A stretch of 64,000 nucleotides of DNA from a bacterium (lineage in GTDB: Bacteria; Eisenbacteria; RBG-16-71-46; CAIMUX01). Made by a program: the position numbers and the translations under genes. Positions within the stretch are counted from its first letter, which is position 1. Each line of letters starts with the position of its first letter. The stretch covers positions 1-64,000 of the forward strand of contig JAUIHP010000023.1 of assembly GCA_030431975.1 (NCBI GenBank), written 5' to 3'. The notes beneath the pieces are model-generated. The model saw only the letters and a list, made by a program, of their open reading frames with translations. It was not told the origin of the DNA and did no database searches. Of the stretch, positions 1-8,155 are shown piece after piece.

Positions 1-803
1 CCCAAGCCGGCTAACCACGCCGACGGAACGCGAGACGCGAACCGCGACAAGCCCAGACCGACCAGTATCACAAGGAAAACCCATGCGCCATGGATCGTCG
101 CACTGCGGCCGAAGAGGTAACCCAGGAGGCCGCCGAATCCAATCATCATCCCGCCGGTGCGCGCCCAGTCATCCCACGGATCGAAAGGCCGGGAAGCGAG
201 GTGCCGCGCCACCGTGGCGGCTCCCTGGCTCCCCATGGTCCCGGCGCGTCCGGCAAACAAGAGCAGAACTGTAGCGTAGAGACCCGCGGAAATCAGCAAA
301 GCAGGTACACCGCTGGACAATGCCAGAAGTGCGGACATCGCTCCGTAGGCCAGGGGATAGCTTTGATGAAACGGACCGTCGCCGGCCGCGGCCACCGCCG
401 GCGCCAGAGCCGATTTGACTCGTCTCCACTGGTCGTCGGATGAAGATTGAGCTCCGCCCAGAACCCAGCCGATCAGAACCGGTTGCGTTTGCGCGGCACC
501 TTCCCGCCAGTGTTCGGGGAGGACGGTGTCGTCGGGAAGATCCCTTCCCCACTCCAGGATCCAGGCGAGGCGCTGTTGGCCCCCGGCGGAAAACTGCAGG
601 TCAAGACGGAGGGGCAGAAAACGCGAGGCCTTACGTCGCGACTTCGGGCGATGCTGCTCTCTATCGTTCCCGCGATCCAGGCCTGCGTGGTGGGCTGCGT
701 GGTGCGCTGCGTGGTTGGCTGCTTGGTGACCCGCGTCGCTGCCCGCGTCGTTGCCCGCGACCTTTCCGGCGTTGCTTTCTGTGTTCGTTTCTTCTCGGGT
801 CAT
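1..803 (-). CDS. EIID-position PTS-like membrane protein, partial
   Basis: The reading frame begins with ATG at 803, overlapping the EIIC stop codon by ATGA, and runs off the left edge after 267 residues. Residues 1-42 are Ala/His/Asp/Gly-rich, built from short repeats (HAAHHAAHHA at 31-40). Residues 43-140 are hydrophilic, and hydrophobic segments follow at about 151-186, 217-232 and 239-252. Position directly after EIIA, EIIB and EIIC of a mannose-family PTS makes EIID the natural assignment, and the C-terminal pattern of a Gly/Phe-rich hydrophobic pair fits loosely. I do not see the usual EIID signature blocks, so it may be a degenerate EIID or an unrelated membrane protein. The family role would be the second membrane subunit of the sugar permease. 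Confidence 0.5.
   Translation of the reverse strand, partial: MTREETNTESNAGKVAGNDAGSDAGHQAANHAAHHAAHHAGLDRGNDREQHRPKSRRKASRFLPLRLDLQFSAGGQQRLAWILEWGRDLPDDTVLPEHWREGAAQTQPVLIGWVLGGAQSSSDDQWRRVKSALAPAVAAAGDGPFHQSYPLAYGAMSALLALSSGVPALLISAGLYATVLLLFAGRAGTMGSQGAATVARHLASRPFDPWDDWARTGGMMIGFGGLLGYLFGRSATIHGAWVFLVILVGLGLSRFASRVPSAWLAGL
675..767 (-). repeat. short imperfect repeat coding for the Ala/His/Asp-rich N-terminus
   Basis: A run of roughly 12-15 base units (variants of GCGTGGTGGGCT on the plus strand) encodes the AGNDAGSDAG and HAAHHAAHH segments of the EIID-like protein. The units are in frame, so copy-number change would lengthen or shorten the tail without a frameshift. Confidence 0.6.
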
Positions 804-1537
804 TTCAAGAGGATCCCGAAGAAAAGACCGATCGTGACGAATACCCAGGTGCGCCTCGGAACCCGAGGCGCAAGCCCGATCACCGCGACGAGCGCGGCCG
901 CAGCCAAGAAAAATGCCGGGGTACCGCCGTCGGCTCCGAAGTCGACAAGACGGTCCTCACCTACGACAAGGTGCGAAGGCAACTGGCCCATGAGAGAGCG
1001 CAGCAGTAGACCGGCGCCCGCAATCCCGAGCGCCAGGACGATGGTTTCTCTTTGGGCCACACGCCAGGCCTTCCGCACGTCGCCCAAGGTGGTCCTTCGC
1101 CCGGCTCGGAACAACTCCAACTCACGGAGGTCCAGGCGGACCCGGTGGCGGCGCTCCAACGCCTGATGTCCGAAGGCAACGATCCATCCGACGACAAGCC
1201 CGAGGAACAGTGTGCCCGCATCTACGCGAAGCCAGTCGTCGTGCAAGGCTTGGGCCCGGTGCGCGGCCGCGTGGACATTCGCCGCGATGCCGGCGCCGAA
1301 AGCGGCCGCCACTCCCCGGGAGAGGCTCCGTTTGCCCCCACTTCGAACCGGCATGGGTCGGCCCAGCAAGAAAACCATGCCGATCCAAAAACCCAAGCCA
1401 GGCATACCGGCCAACCAGCCCGCCACGGTTCCGGCAACAGGCGGACTCCGCAGGGCGCCCAGTAACAAACCCCGCTCGTCGTAGAAGACCAGGAGCCACC
1501 AGAGGAAGAGTGCGATTTCGGGGGCGGCGCCAGGCAT
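800..1537 (-). CDS. PTS mannose/sorbose-family EIIC-like membrane component
   Basis: 245 residues, strongly hydrophobic, with about six predicted membrane segments and the Gly-rich N-terminal pattern of mannose-family EIIC (SPPVAGTVAGWLAGMPGLGF near residue 31). EIIC forms the sugar channel in the inner membrane together with EIID. The ATG at 1537 is the first start after an in-frame TAG, which is also the EIIB stop codon. The sequence is clearly diverged from canonical EIIC. In this group such clusters, lying next to hprK, may serve in regulation more than transport (inference). Confidence 0.72.
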   Translation of the reverse strand: MPGAAPEIALFLWWLLVFYDERGLLLGALRSPPVAGTVAGWLAGMPGLGFWIGMVFLLGRPMPVRSGGKRSLSRGVAAAFGAGIAANVHAAAHRAQALHDDWLRVDAGTLFLGLVVGWIVAFGHQALERRHRVRLDLRELELFRAGRRTTLGDVRKAWRVAQRETIVLALGIAGAGLLLRSLMGQLPSHLVVGEDRLVDFGADGGTPAFFLAAAALVAVIGLAPRVPRRTWVFVTIGLFFGILLK

Positions 1538-1558
1538 TCGAGTACGCGCGTTTCCGGA

Positions 1559-2071
1559 CTACTGGTCCAGGAGAGAGGTCACGGTCTGTGTCGGCGTCCC
1601 GGGAAGATCACGAACCTCGATCTCGAAACCTTCCGCGTTCAGTTCCCGCAGCAGCGCGCACTCCGCGTCGTTGAGGTGGATGTAGTCGAGGAACGGAGTG
1701 GCTCCGGGATGGGCATGAAGACCGCCCAGGTTGACCGGGCCCGGCACTCCCCCGCGCAGGAGTTCCGCAGCGGTTTGCAGAGAACGAACCAGCAGGATCG
1801 ACTTTTCCATCGCGCCGGAAGGCCGAGTGTTCTGCAGGAACGCGTGTACGTCCGTGACTTCGACATGCGTTCCTTCCGGCGCGACCGCAGAGAAGAGGGC
1901 CGCCGAAAGATCGTCGGCGGCCGCCTCGTCGTCGACGATGACATACGCCTCGGGCTCGAGTCGTGTTCCCCACCCCACCGTGACCTGGCCGTGGAGCAGT
2001 CGGTCATCGACACGAAAGAGCAGGAAGGATCCCTCCCATCGCCCGTCGCGCTCCGTGGAAGACTCATTCAT
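1559..2071 (-). CDS. PTS mannose/sorbose-family EIIB component
   Basis: 170 residues. The stretch FRVDDRLLHGQVTVGW at 19-34 is the EIIB(Man) phosphorylation loop, with His27 as the expected phospho-acceptor. The role is cytoplasmic relay of phosphate from EIIA to the sugar entering through EIIC/EIID. The length is close to the usual 160. The ATG at 2071 is preceded by GGAGA at a good distance. It is followed by EIIC after 21 bp and preceded by EIIA 75 bp upstream, all on one transcript. Confidence 0.9.
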   Translation of the reverse strand: MNESSTERDGRWEGSFLLFRVDDRLLHGQVTVGWGTRLEPEAYVIVDDEAAADDLSAALFSAVAPEGTHVEVTDVHAFLQNTRPSGAMEKSILLVRSLQTAAELLRGGVPGPVNLGGLHAHPGATPFLDYIHLNDAECALLRELNAEGFEIEVRDLPGTPTQTVTSLLDQ

Positions 2072-2146
2072 CGCTGGTCTCCGTCCATCTGAGGCGTCGT
2101 CCTGGCCTCCGGACCTTGTCTACATTTCCCGAGCTGGTCTTGGCTC

Positions 2147-2521
2147 TCACTTCCGGGTCACGGCATCCCTTCCGCGGGAGAGCACTCGCTCGAGGAGTTC
2201 CTCCACGCTGACCGTGTCCCGATGATGCAAAAACTCGAGAAGCATCGGTAGATTGACACCCGTGACGACGATGATTCGTTCGTCCCTGGCCGCAACCGAA
2301 AGGGCCGCCAGAAGACAGCTGCCGCCTGGCATGTCGAGAAAAACGAAAATCGGGTCGCTCCCGGGTCCCAGCGACTCGTGCAGATGACGAACGAGGTCAT
2401 CTCCGCTCCGGCCTTCGTTGGTCAAAGCGGCCACACCGTCGGGCACGCCGTACAGCCGGCCGGCCACTTTCAGAAGCTCCGCCCCGAGCATCCCGTGCGT
2501 GATGAGGATGGCGCGTACCAA
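2147..2521 (-). CDS. PTS mannose-family EIIA component
   Basis: 124 residues. The N-terminus MVRAILITHGMLG contains His9 of the EIIA(Man) active site, and FVFLDMPGGSC (58-68) is the family's second conserved block. It accepts phosphate from HPr and passes it to EIIB. The start is a TTG at 2521 preceded by AGGGGGCGG, which lies just after the hprK stop codon, so the two are translationally close. No ptsH or ptsI is in the window; they may lie beyond the left edge. Confidence 0.9.
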   Translation of the reverse strand: MVRAILITHGMLGAELLKVAGRLYGVPDGVAALTNEGRSGDDLVRHLHESLGPGSDPIFVFLDMPGGSCLLAALSVAARDERIIVVTGVNLPMLLEFLHHRDTVSVEELLERVLSRGRDAVTRK

Positions 2522-2529
2522 ACCGCCCC

Positions 2530-3498
2530 CTACTCGGTGTCGTCTCGAGCGAGCACGGCAAGGTTGGCCTTGCGCCGCATCAGTTCGAGGAGGTTCTCGT
2601 TGAAGTGCTCGGCCGGATCGTAACCGTAGGCTTTGACCAGGTAGTGCATCGCTACCGTTTCGCAGATGACCGTCACGTTCTTGCCGGGAATGATCGGAAC
2701 CACGACCTTCTCGATGGCGGCCCCGAGAATTTCCGTCCGCTGCGTGTTCAGACCGTGGCGCTCATAGTCGTCATCCTTGGACCATTCGCGTAGGTTGACC
2801 TCGACCTCGACTCTCTTCTGCGCACGAATCGACCGGATGCCGAAAATCGACTGCACGTCGATGATCCCGAGGCCCCTGATTTCCATTCGATGTCGCAGGA
2901 GATCGTTGCCGGAGCCGATGAGCACATTGTCTGCCTTGCGCCGGATCGTTACGGCGTCGTCCGCAACCAGTCGCTGTCCGCGTTCGACCAGATCGAGTGC
3001 CGTCTCTGACTTTCCGATCCCGCTTCGGCCGGTCAGAAGAAGCCCGACACCGTAGACATCGACCAAGGATCCGTGAACGGTCGTGGTCGGCGCGAGTTCG
3101 TCGTCCAACAGGTGGGACACTTCATGGATGACGTCGACGGCGGGACGGGCCGACTGGATCACCGGCACATCGAACTCGCCCGCCACCTGCTCCATTCCTT
3201 CCGGAAGCGGGACGCCTCCGGAAACGATGATGCAGGGAACCCGTTGCTCGCACACATGGCGAAGCGCGACGGGGCGCTCGCCGGCGGGCAAGGTTCGAAG
3301 GTAGCCCAGTTCGGTACCACCGAGAATCTGCACGCGGTCCCGCGGAAACCCTTCGACATAGCCGGTCAGAGCCAGGCCAGGCCGATTGACGTCCGCGCTC
3401 TCGATCGCTCGGGTCGGGTCGATCTTCCCCCCGACGGCCTCCAGACCCAGCCGGTCGCGGAGACGGTCGAGGAGATCGACCAGAGGAAACGAAGGCAA
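2530..3498 (-). CDS. hprK: HPr kinase/phosphorylase
   Basis: 322 residues from a TTG at 3498. I chose this start because GGCGGAG lies 5 bases upstream, across the hpf stop codon, and the protein then has the family length (about 310-320). The enzyme phosphorylates HPr on Ser and reverses it by phosphorolysis. The P-loop GRSGIGKS sits at 157-164, the conserved His/Gly block HGSLVDVYGVG at 142-152, and the C-terminal signature EIRGLGIIDVQSIFG at 206-220. Placement between hpf and the EIIA/EIIB genes matches the rpoN-hpf-hprK-PTS arrangement common in Gram-negative bacteria, linking carbon supply to regulation. Confidence 0.95.
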   Translation of the reverse strand: MPSFPLVDLLDRLRDRLGLEAVGGKIDPTRAIESADVNRPGLALTGYVEGFPRDRVQILGGTELGYLRTLPAGERPVALRHVCEQRVPCIIVSGGVPLPEGMEQVAGEFDVPVIQSARPAVDVIHEVSHLLDDELAPTTTVHGSLVDVYGVGLLLTGRSGIGKSETALDLVERGQRLVADDAVTIRRKADNVLIGSGNDLLRHRMEIRGLGIIDVQSIFGIRSIRAQKRVEVEVNLREWSKDDDYERHGLNTQRTEILGAAIEKVVVPIIPGKNVTVICETVAMHYLVKAYGYDPAEHFNENLLELMRRKANLAVLARDDTE

Positions 3499-3500
3499 GA

Positions 3501-4049
3501 CTACTCCGCCTCGACGAGACCGTAGTTGCCGTCGGCCCGGTGGAAGAGCATGGCCATCCGATCGCTGCGCGAATCGTGGAAGAGCAGCTGATCCCAATCC
3601 TTCTCCCGCATCAGATGGATCGCCTCTTCCACCGTCATCGGAGCCGGAGCGCGGTGACTACTCCGAACCACGACCGGCGAGAACTCCTCCTCGACCTCGA
3701 TCTCGGGCAGATCGTCTTCGTGGATGATCGACTCCGGCGGCACCGTTTGGCGAGCCGTCGTGCGCCTCTTGATCCGGCTGTTGTGTTTCTTCAGCTGGCG
3801 CTCGATACGGTCACAGACACGGTCGACGGCTGCCGCCATGTTGTTCTTCTGTTCCTCCCGGCTCATGACGTCGAGGCCGGCGCCGTGAACCGAGAGTTCC
3901 GCAATGGATCGGTACTTCTCCTGGGCCAGGACGAGATGGGCTTCCTGAATCTGATCGAAGTAGCGCTCGAACTTGTTGATCCGCCGCTCGGCCAGATCCT
4001 TCACTTCAGGCTCCATGTCGTAGCGACGGCAAGTCGTCGTGATCTCCAT
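3501..4049 (-). CDS. hpf: ribosome hibernation-promoting factor, long form
   Basis: 182 residues from the ATG at 4049, which has AGAGGAG 6 bases upstream; the longer frame upstream lacks a better ribosome site. Residues 1-100 form the ribosome-binding HPF domain (MEITTTCRRYDMEPEV start, basic end near 85-99). Residues 120-182 form the C-terminal dimerisation domain with MTVEEAIHLMREKDW and a final RADGNYGLVE. Long HPF pairs 70S ribosomes into inactive 100S dimers in starvation. It sits between rpoN and hprK. Confidence 0.93.
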   Translation of the reverse strand: MEITTTCRRYDMEPEVKDLAERRINKFERYFDQIQEAHLVLAQEKYRSIAELSVHGAGLDVMSREEQKNNMAAAVDRVCDRIERQLKKHNSRIKRRTTARQTVPPESIIHEDDLPEIEVEEEFSPVVVRSSHRAPAPMTVEEAIHLMREKDWDQLLFHDSRSDRMAMLFHRADGNYGLVEAE

Positions 4050-4137
4050 CTCGAACTCCTCTCGTTCTCCAAATGTCGGGCCCCGGCCGGGCTGGTCCAG
4101 CCGGATCCCGGAGGGGACATCCAATCGTTGCCCCGGG

Positions 4138-5532
4138 TCAGCTCAGTAGAGCCGCGCTCGTCGCGTCGACCGCACCGCCTCCCCCGCCAAGGCGGTGGGA
4201 GGACAGGCGCCGGAGCCGAGCCCGAGGAATCCTCATACCATCTCTGTACTTCGCCACGGTCCTCCGCGCAATCCGTATTCCCTCGGATCGGAGTTCCGCC
4301 GCGATTTCCGTATCGGAAAGGGGCTTTACCGCCGACTCCGCCGCGATCAGGTCCCGGATTCTCTGCTGCACGGCCCGGCTCGCCGCCGCCGCAGAACCCC
4401 GTCGGTGAACCCGGCCCGAGAAGAAGTAGCGCAGCGGAAAGATTCCCCGCGGAGTGTCGATGTACTTGGCTTGCGTGACCCGGGCCACCGTCGACTCGTG
4501 GAGCCCTGTCGGCCCGGCGATGTCGCGCAGGGTCATCGGCACGAGGCCATCCGGCCCGTTTCGGAAGAAGTTGCCCTGCAACCCGACGATCTCCCGTCCG
4601 ACTCGAAGCAGCGTCTGTTGGCGACGCTCCATCGCCTGAATCAGCCCTTGGGCAGACCGGCCTCGTTCCTGCAAAAACGCCTCCGCTTCCGCAGCCTCGC
4701 GGACCTCCTTTGGAGGCGGCACGAGACGGAGCTTGGGTAGATGCGACTCCTCCAACCGTACCACCCAAGGCCTTCCCGTGCTTGCCGGTCCCTCCTCGAC
4801 ACGGAGTTCGGGCCAGACCGGATGCGGAATGGACGCCGGACTGAAACCGGGGCTGGGACTCAACTTCCTGAGTTCCCCAATCGCCCGGCGAATTTCAGAC
4901 TCCTCGATCCCGAGCTCGCCGGCCAGATGACGGATGCGCCCAGCCAGCAGCAGGTCCCAACCGTCCCGGACGATGCCTGCCAGCAGCGAGTCGCCGTCTC
5001 CGTTTCGCTCGAGTTGTTCGAGAAAGCACTCTCGCACGTTCCGTGCACCGATTCCCGCGGGGTCCAACGACTGAACGAGTTGCCGGCCCGCGCGGGCGGT
5101 CGGCACATCAACCGCCGCGCCCAATGCCACTTCCGAGTCGGGAACGGCCGCAAACCCCCGCTCATCCAGGCAGCCCGTCCAGAACAACGCCGCTCGACGA
5201 ACCTCTTCGTCCAGATCGCGGAGACAGCCGATCTGACGACGAAGACGGGCCTCGACGCCGGGATCCGGCTCCGGTAGTTCCCGCTCCCAGCTGGCCCCGT
5301 CCGGGCCGACCGGCATACCTGCTGCGGGACGCTCCCACGATCGCTGTAGGGAAAACGGCACCTCGAGTTCCGTATCGTCCTCGAGTTCGAGACAGGGATT
5401 GGAGAGGACTTCTTCGCGAAGGACCGCTCCCAGTTCCGCCGCAGGAACCTGGAGCAGATGAAGCGCCTTTTGCACCTGCGGGCTGAGTCGCAGCCCCGTC
5501 GAAAGGGAAAGAGCCAAACGTGGAGCGGGCAT
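4138..5532 (-). CDS. rpoN: RNA polymerase sigma-54 factor
   Basis: 464 residues. The N-terminal activator-interacting region (LALSLSTGLRLSPQVQKALH, 7-26) is followed by an acidic linker, the core-binding domain, a helix-turn-helix region with STVARVTQAKY, and the RpoN box ARRTVAKYRDGM at about 422-433. The box matches the family consensus with Asp in place of Glu. Some 30 extra residues after the box, including a Gly run, are unusual. Sigma-54 needs AAA+ enhancer-binding proteins; none is encoded here, and the only response regulator in the window has no AAA+ domain. Confidence 0.95.
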   Translation of the reverse strand: MPAPRLALSLSTGLRLSPQVQKALHLLQVPAAELGAVLREEVLSNPCLELEDDTELEVPFSLQRSWERPAAGMPVGPDGASWERELPEPDPGVEARLRRQIGCLRDLDEEVRRAALFWTGCLDERGFAAVPDSEVALGAAVDVPTARAGRQLVQSLDPAGIGARNVRECFLEQLERNGDGDSLLAGIVRDGWDLLLAGRIRHLAGELGIEESEIRRAIGELRKLSPSPGFSPASIPHPVWPELRVEEGPASTGRPWVVRLEESHLPKLRLVPPPKEVREAAEAEAFLQERGRSAQGLIQAMERRQQTLLRVGREIVGLQGNFFRNGPDGLVPMTLRDIAGPTGLHESTVARVTQAKYIDTPRGIFPLRYFFSGRVHRRGSAAAASRAVQQRIRDLIAAESAVKPLSDTEIAAELRSEGIRIARRTVAKYRDGMRIPRARLRRLSSHRLGGGGGAVDATSAALLS

Positions 5533-5622
5533 GAAGAGTTACCTCTCCACCCCCGAGGAGACCGACGAATTCGTGTCTGTAGGAAGGACGTCAGACAATT
5601 CCCAGGCCGTCCGGGAACCTCT

Positions 5623-5654
5623 TTGGACAAAAGTGACCGCCAGTCGTGGCGGTC
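5623..5654 (-). terminator. intrinsic terminator after lptB
   Basis: A perfect 7-bp stem (GACCGCC/GGCGGTC, 5635-5654, loop AGTCGT) is followed on the minus strand by ACTTTTGTCC. It sits about 100 bp downstream of lptB and about 100 bp upstream of rpoN, where a transcript boundary is expected. The T-run is short, so strength is uncertain. Confidence 0.5.
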
Positions 5655-5752
5655 GGAGAAATGTGGCAGGCGATCGGTGCCGATGTGCGTCGGCCTTCGG
5701 TGCCGGTGGGTCGGCGTTCCACGGTCGGCGTTCGGCGTTCGGGACCGCGTTG

Positions 5753-6616
5753 TCAGAGCCGAAAGTCCTCGCCCAGGTAAAGCTCTCGCGCCTGCGGGTC
5801 GTTGGCCAACTCTTCGGCCGAACCGGAGAGAAGAATCTTCCCGTCATACATGAGATAGGCCCGATCGGTGGCGGAGAGACACTCACGCACGGAGTGGTCG
5901 GTGATGAGAATGCCGAGTCCTCTCTTCTTGAGGGAGAGAATGATGTGGCGGATCTCCTGAACAGCGATCGGGTCGATCCCGACGAACGGTTCATCCAAAA
6001 GAATGAACGCCGGATCGGTGACAAGAGCGCGACTGATTTCGACGCGACGTCGTTCGCCACCCGAAAGCTGATACCCGCGCCGGTCACGGAGACGCAGCAT
6101 GTCCATCTCTTCCAGGAGCTGGCGGCACCGGTCCTCGCGTTCCTGCCGGCCCATGTCGGTTGTTTCGAGAATGGCCATGACGTTTTCCCAGACCGTCAGC
6201 TTCCGGAAGACGCTGGGCTCCTGGGCGAGGTACCCGATACCCATTCGGGCGCGGCGATGCATGGGCAGTCGAGTAACGTCCTTGCCCGCCAGTCGGATCG
6301 ATCCCTCGGTCGGAGGCAGTTGCCCCACGATCATGTAGAACGTGGTCGACTTCCCCGCTCCGTTCGGCCCTAGAAGTCCGACCACCTCCCCCGGATCAAC
6401 GTGGAGAGAGACGCCTTTGACGACGCGGGTCTTTCCGTAGTCACGGATCAGATCGACGGCCTGAAGCGCGCCGGGGTCGATGGACGCGGCCTTTTCCTCT
6501 TCAGGGGAATGGGCCAGAACGCTGACGTTTCCGGGCTCGTTTCCGGGCTCGGGTCCCGCAGTGCTGCCCGGACCGTTCGACCCCGGGAGTCCGGGGTTCT
6601 GGAACTCTTCGCTCAT
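5753..6616 (-). CDS. lptB: LPS export ABC transporter ATP-binding protein
   Basis: 287 residues from the ATG at 6616, which overlaps the lptC stop codon (ATGA). Walker A GPNGAGKS at 83-90, signature LSGGE at 184-188, Walker B ILLDEP at 205-210 and switch His241 are all intact. The LptB hallmark GYLAQEPSVFRKL lies near 128-140. LptB drives lipopolysaccharide extraction from the inner membrane with LptF and LptG, which are not in the window. The first 48 residues form a Gly/Pro/Asn-rich extension absent from typical LptB. No lptA lies between lptC and lptB, the usual place. Confidence 0.94.
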   Translation of the reverse strand: MSEEFQNPGLPGSNGPGSTAGPEPGNEPGNVSVLAHSPEEEKAASIDPGALQAVDLIRDYGKTRVVKGVSLHVDPGEVVGLLGPNGAGKSTTFYMIVGQLPPTEGSIRLAGKDVTRLPMHRRARMGIGYLAQEPSVFRKLTVWENVMAILETTDMGRQEREDRCRQLLEEMDMLRLRDRRGYQLSGGERRRVEISRALVTDPAFILLDEPFVGIDPIAVQEIRHIILSLKKRGLGILITDHSVRECLSATDRAYLMYDGKILLSGSAEELANDPQARELYLGEDFRL

Positions 6617-7188
6617 GGATTGTCGATCTCTTCCAGGTCCGGCGGGTCGAGGACGACCGCCTTGAAGTCCTTGCTCACCGTGTATGTCCCCAGGTCGGGC
6701 GAAGCGACGATGCCGATCCCGGTGACTTTGTCTTCCGCCCGATAGAGCACGAACGGCAAATCCGTGCGTACGTTCTCCGTCTTTGGATCCCACTCCAGAC
6801 GTTCGGTTTCCAACCGCTCGCCCTCTTCCGTGACCACGACGACGTTGCCTTCGGCGACGAGTGACTGGCTGTCGGGATCGATCCAGCCGGCCTTGCTGGT
6901 CAGCGTCGACTTCACTTCCTTCGTCCCGTCATAGAACTCGATGAAGAGGGTCTCCAGTTCCGTGGGATCGTCCTCCTCGTACTTGTAGGCGCGCTCGGCC
7001 TTGAGGACCCAGAGCAATCCCCTAACACTGCTTTGGCGCATGACGGCGTTGGACATCGTCTGCGTCGGCATGCCGTCCTCGACCGCGACCCCGCGGGAGG
7101 TCGGCTCGTCATTGCCGCAGGCGGGAAGCAGGAGAAGCAGCGGAAGGAGCAGCGGAGGGAGCGCCATCGCCCAAACGCGTCTTGTCAC
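6613..7188 (-). CDS. lptC: LptC-like lipoprotein
   Basis: 191 residues from the GTG at 7188, with CGGAG just upstream spanning the end of the preceding gene. The N-terminus is a lipoprotein signal (LLLPLLLLLPACGNDE). The body has the OstA/LptC beta-jellyroll pattern: LVAEGNVVVVTEEGERLETERLEWDPKTENV is the repeated strand-turn motif of this fold. LptC would receive lipopolysaccharide from LptB2FG and pass it on. Most LptC proteins have a membrane anchor, so the lipid anchor is a variant seen in several phyla. The overlap with lptB supports the assignment. Confidence 0.82.
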   Translation of the reverse strand: MTRRVWAMALPPLLLPLLLLLPACGNDEPTSRGVAVEDGMPTQTMSNAVMRQSSVRGLLWVLKAERAYKYEEDDPTELETLFIEFYDGTKEVKSTLTSKAGWIDPDSQSLVAEGNVVVVTEEGERLETERLEWDPKTENVRTDLPFVLYRAEDKVTGIGIVASPDLGTYTVSKDFKAVVLDPPDLEEIDNP

Positions 7189-7189
7189 G

Positions 7190-8155
7190 TCACTCCGTAT
7201 CAACTCTCTCGTCTCCCCGATCGTTCCCATCCCTGGCCGCGGCGGCCGTCTTGTTTCGGCCGCTTCGCACCTTCCAGCGGTTGTAGAACCACGGCCACTG
7301 CGACGGTTCTTCACGGACGATCTCTTCTGTCCACGCAGTCATCCTTCGCGAGATCTCCTCGGCCGCCCCCGGCACGTCGGTCTGGCCGGACAGGTCCCAC
7401 GCGGGCCAAAACCGAACTCGGTAGCCGGACGAGGCATCCTCCCACAACGCGGCACACAGGACCAGCGCCCCCGCTCTTAGAGCCAGTCGGGCCGCGCCCG
7501 GTGTCGTGAAACACTCCTTCCCGAAGAATCGGCACGAAACGCCGCCGTCCCTAGGGATCCGGTCTACGAGGATGCCGACAAGTTCCTGACGAAGAAGGGC
7601 ACGCATCGCAGGCGCCGGCTGCTCCGCCGAAATCAAACGGACTCCCGCCCGTTCACGGGTCTCCTCGACGAAGCGGTTGAGACGCTGCTCGGGAAACGGG
7701 TGATAGAGCACGTGAATCGACCGTTCCCGATCGGCCAGATACGCGGCCAGAAGCTCCCAGTTCCCGAAGTGGGCCGTGATGAGCAGCGTCGGCCGCCCCG
7801 ACTCTTCGGTGGACCGAAGATGCTCCTCCCCCGTCACATCCAGGTTGCGGAGAAGTTCCGCCGACAGCCCCCTCCGAATCCGCAGAAAATCCACGGCCAG
7901 GTGCCCGACATGGTGAAAGGTCTCCTTCACCAACTGCTCGCGATCCGCCGCCGACTGCTGGGGAAAGGCCGTTTCCAGGTGACGGCGCGCCCGTCGTGTC
8001 TCTCGGGGCAGGACAAGACGACAAAGGTCTCCAAGTCTTCGGGAGAGGGCCCGGGCCCAGGGTCTGGGGAGATAGCCCAACGGCAGGGCGATCGGTGCAA
8101 AGAGGGCGAAGCGGAGGAAGCGCTTGCCGCGTTTCCGCCACACCGAAGCCGTCAC
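7190..8155 (-). CDS. lysophospholipid/lipid A acyltransferase, LpxL/HtrB family
   Basis: 321 residues. The HX4E acyltransferase motif HFGNWE is at 129-134, and the DRIPRDGG block (about 198-205) and WPWFYNRW near the C-terminus match the LpxL/HtrB family. A hydrophobic N-terminal segment (17-30) anchors it to the inner membrane. It would add a secondary acyl chain to Kdo-lipid A or a related lipid. Overlap with kdsD by 4 bp places it in the Kdo/LPS operon, which supports the lipid A role; the exact acyl position cannot be told. Confidence 0.86.
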   Translation of the reverse strand: MTASVWRKRGKRFLRFALFAPIALPLGYLPRPWARALSRRLGDLCRLVLPRETRRARRHLETAFPQQSAADREQLVKETFHHVGHLAVDFLRIRRGLSAELLRNLDVTGEEHLRSTEESGRPTLLITAHFGNWELLAAYLADRERSIHVLYHPFPEQRLNRFVEETRERAGVRLISAEQPAPAMRALLRQELVGILVDRIPRDGGVSCRFFGKECFTTPGAARLALRAGALVLCAALWEDASSGYRVRFWPAWDLSGQTDVPGAAEEISRRMTAWTEEIVREEPSQWPWFYNRWKVRSGRNKTAAAARDGNDRGDERVDTE

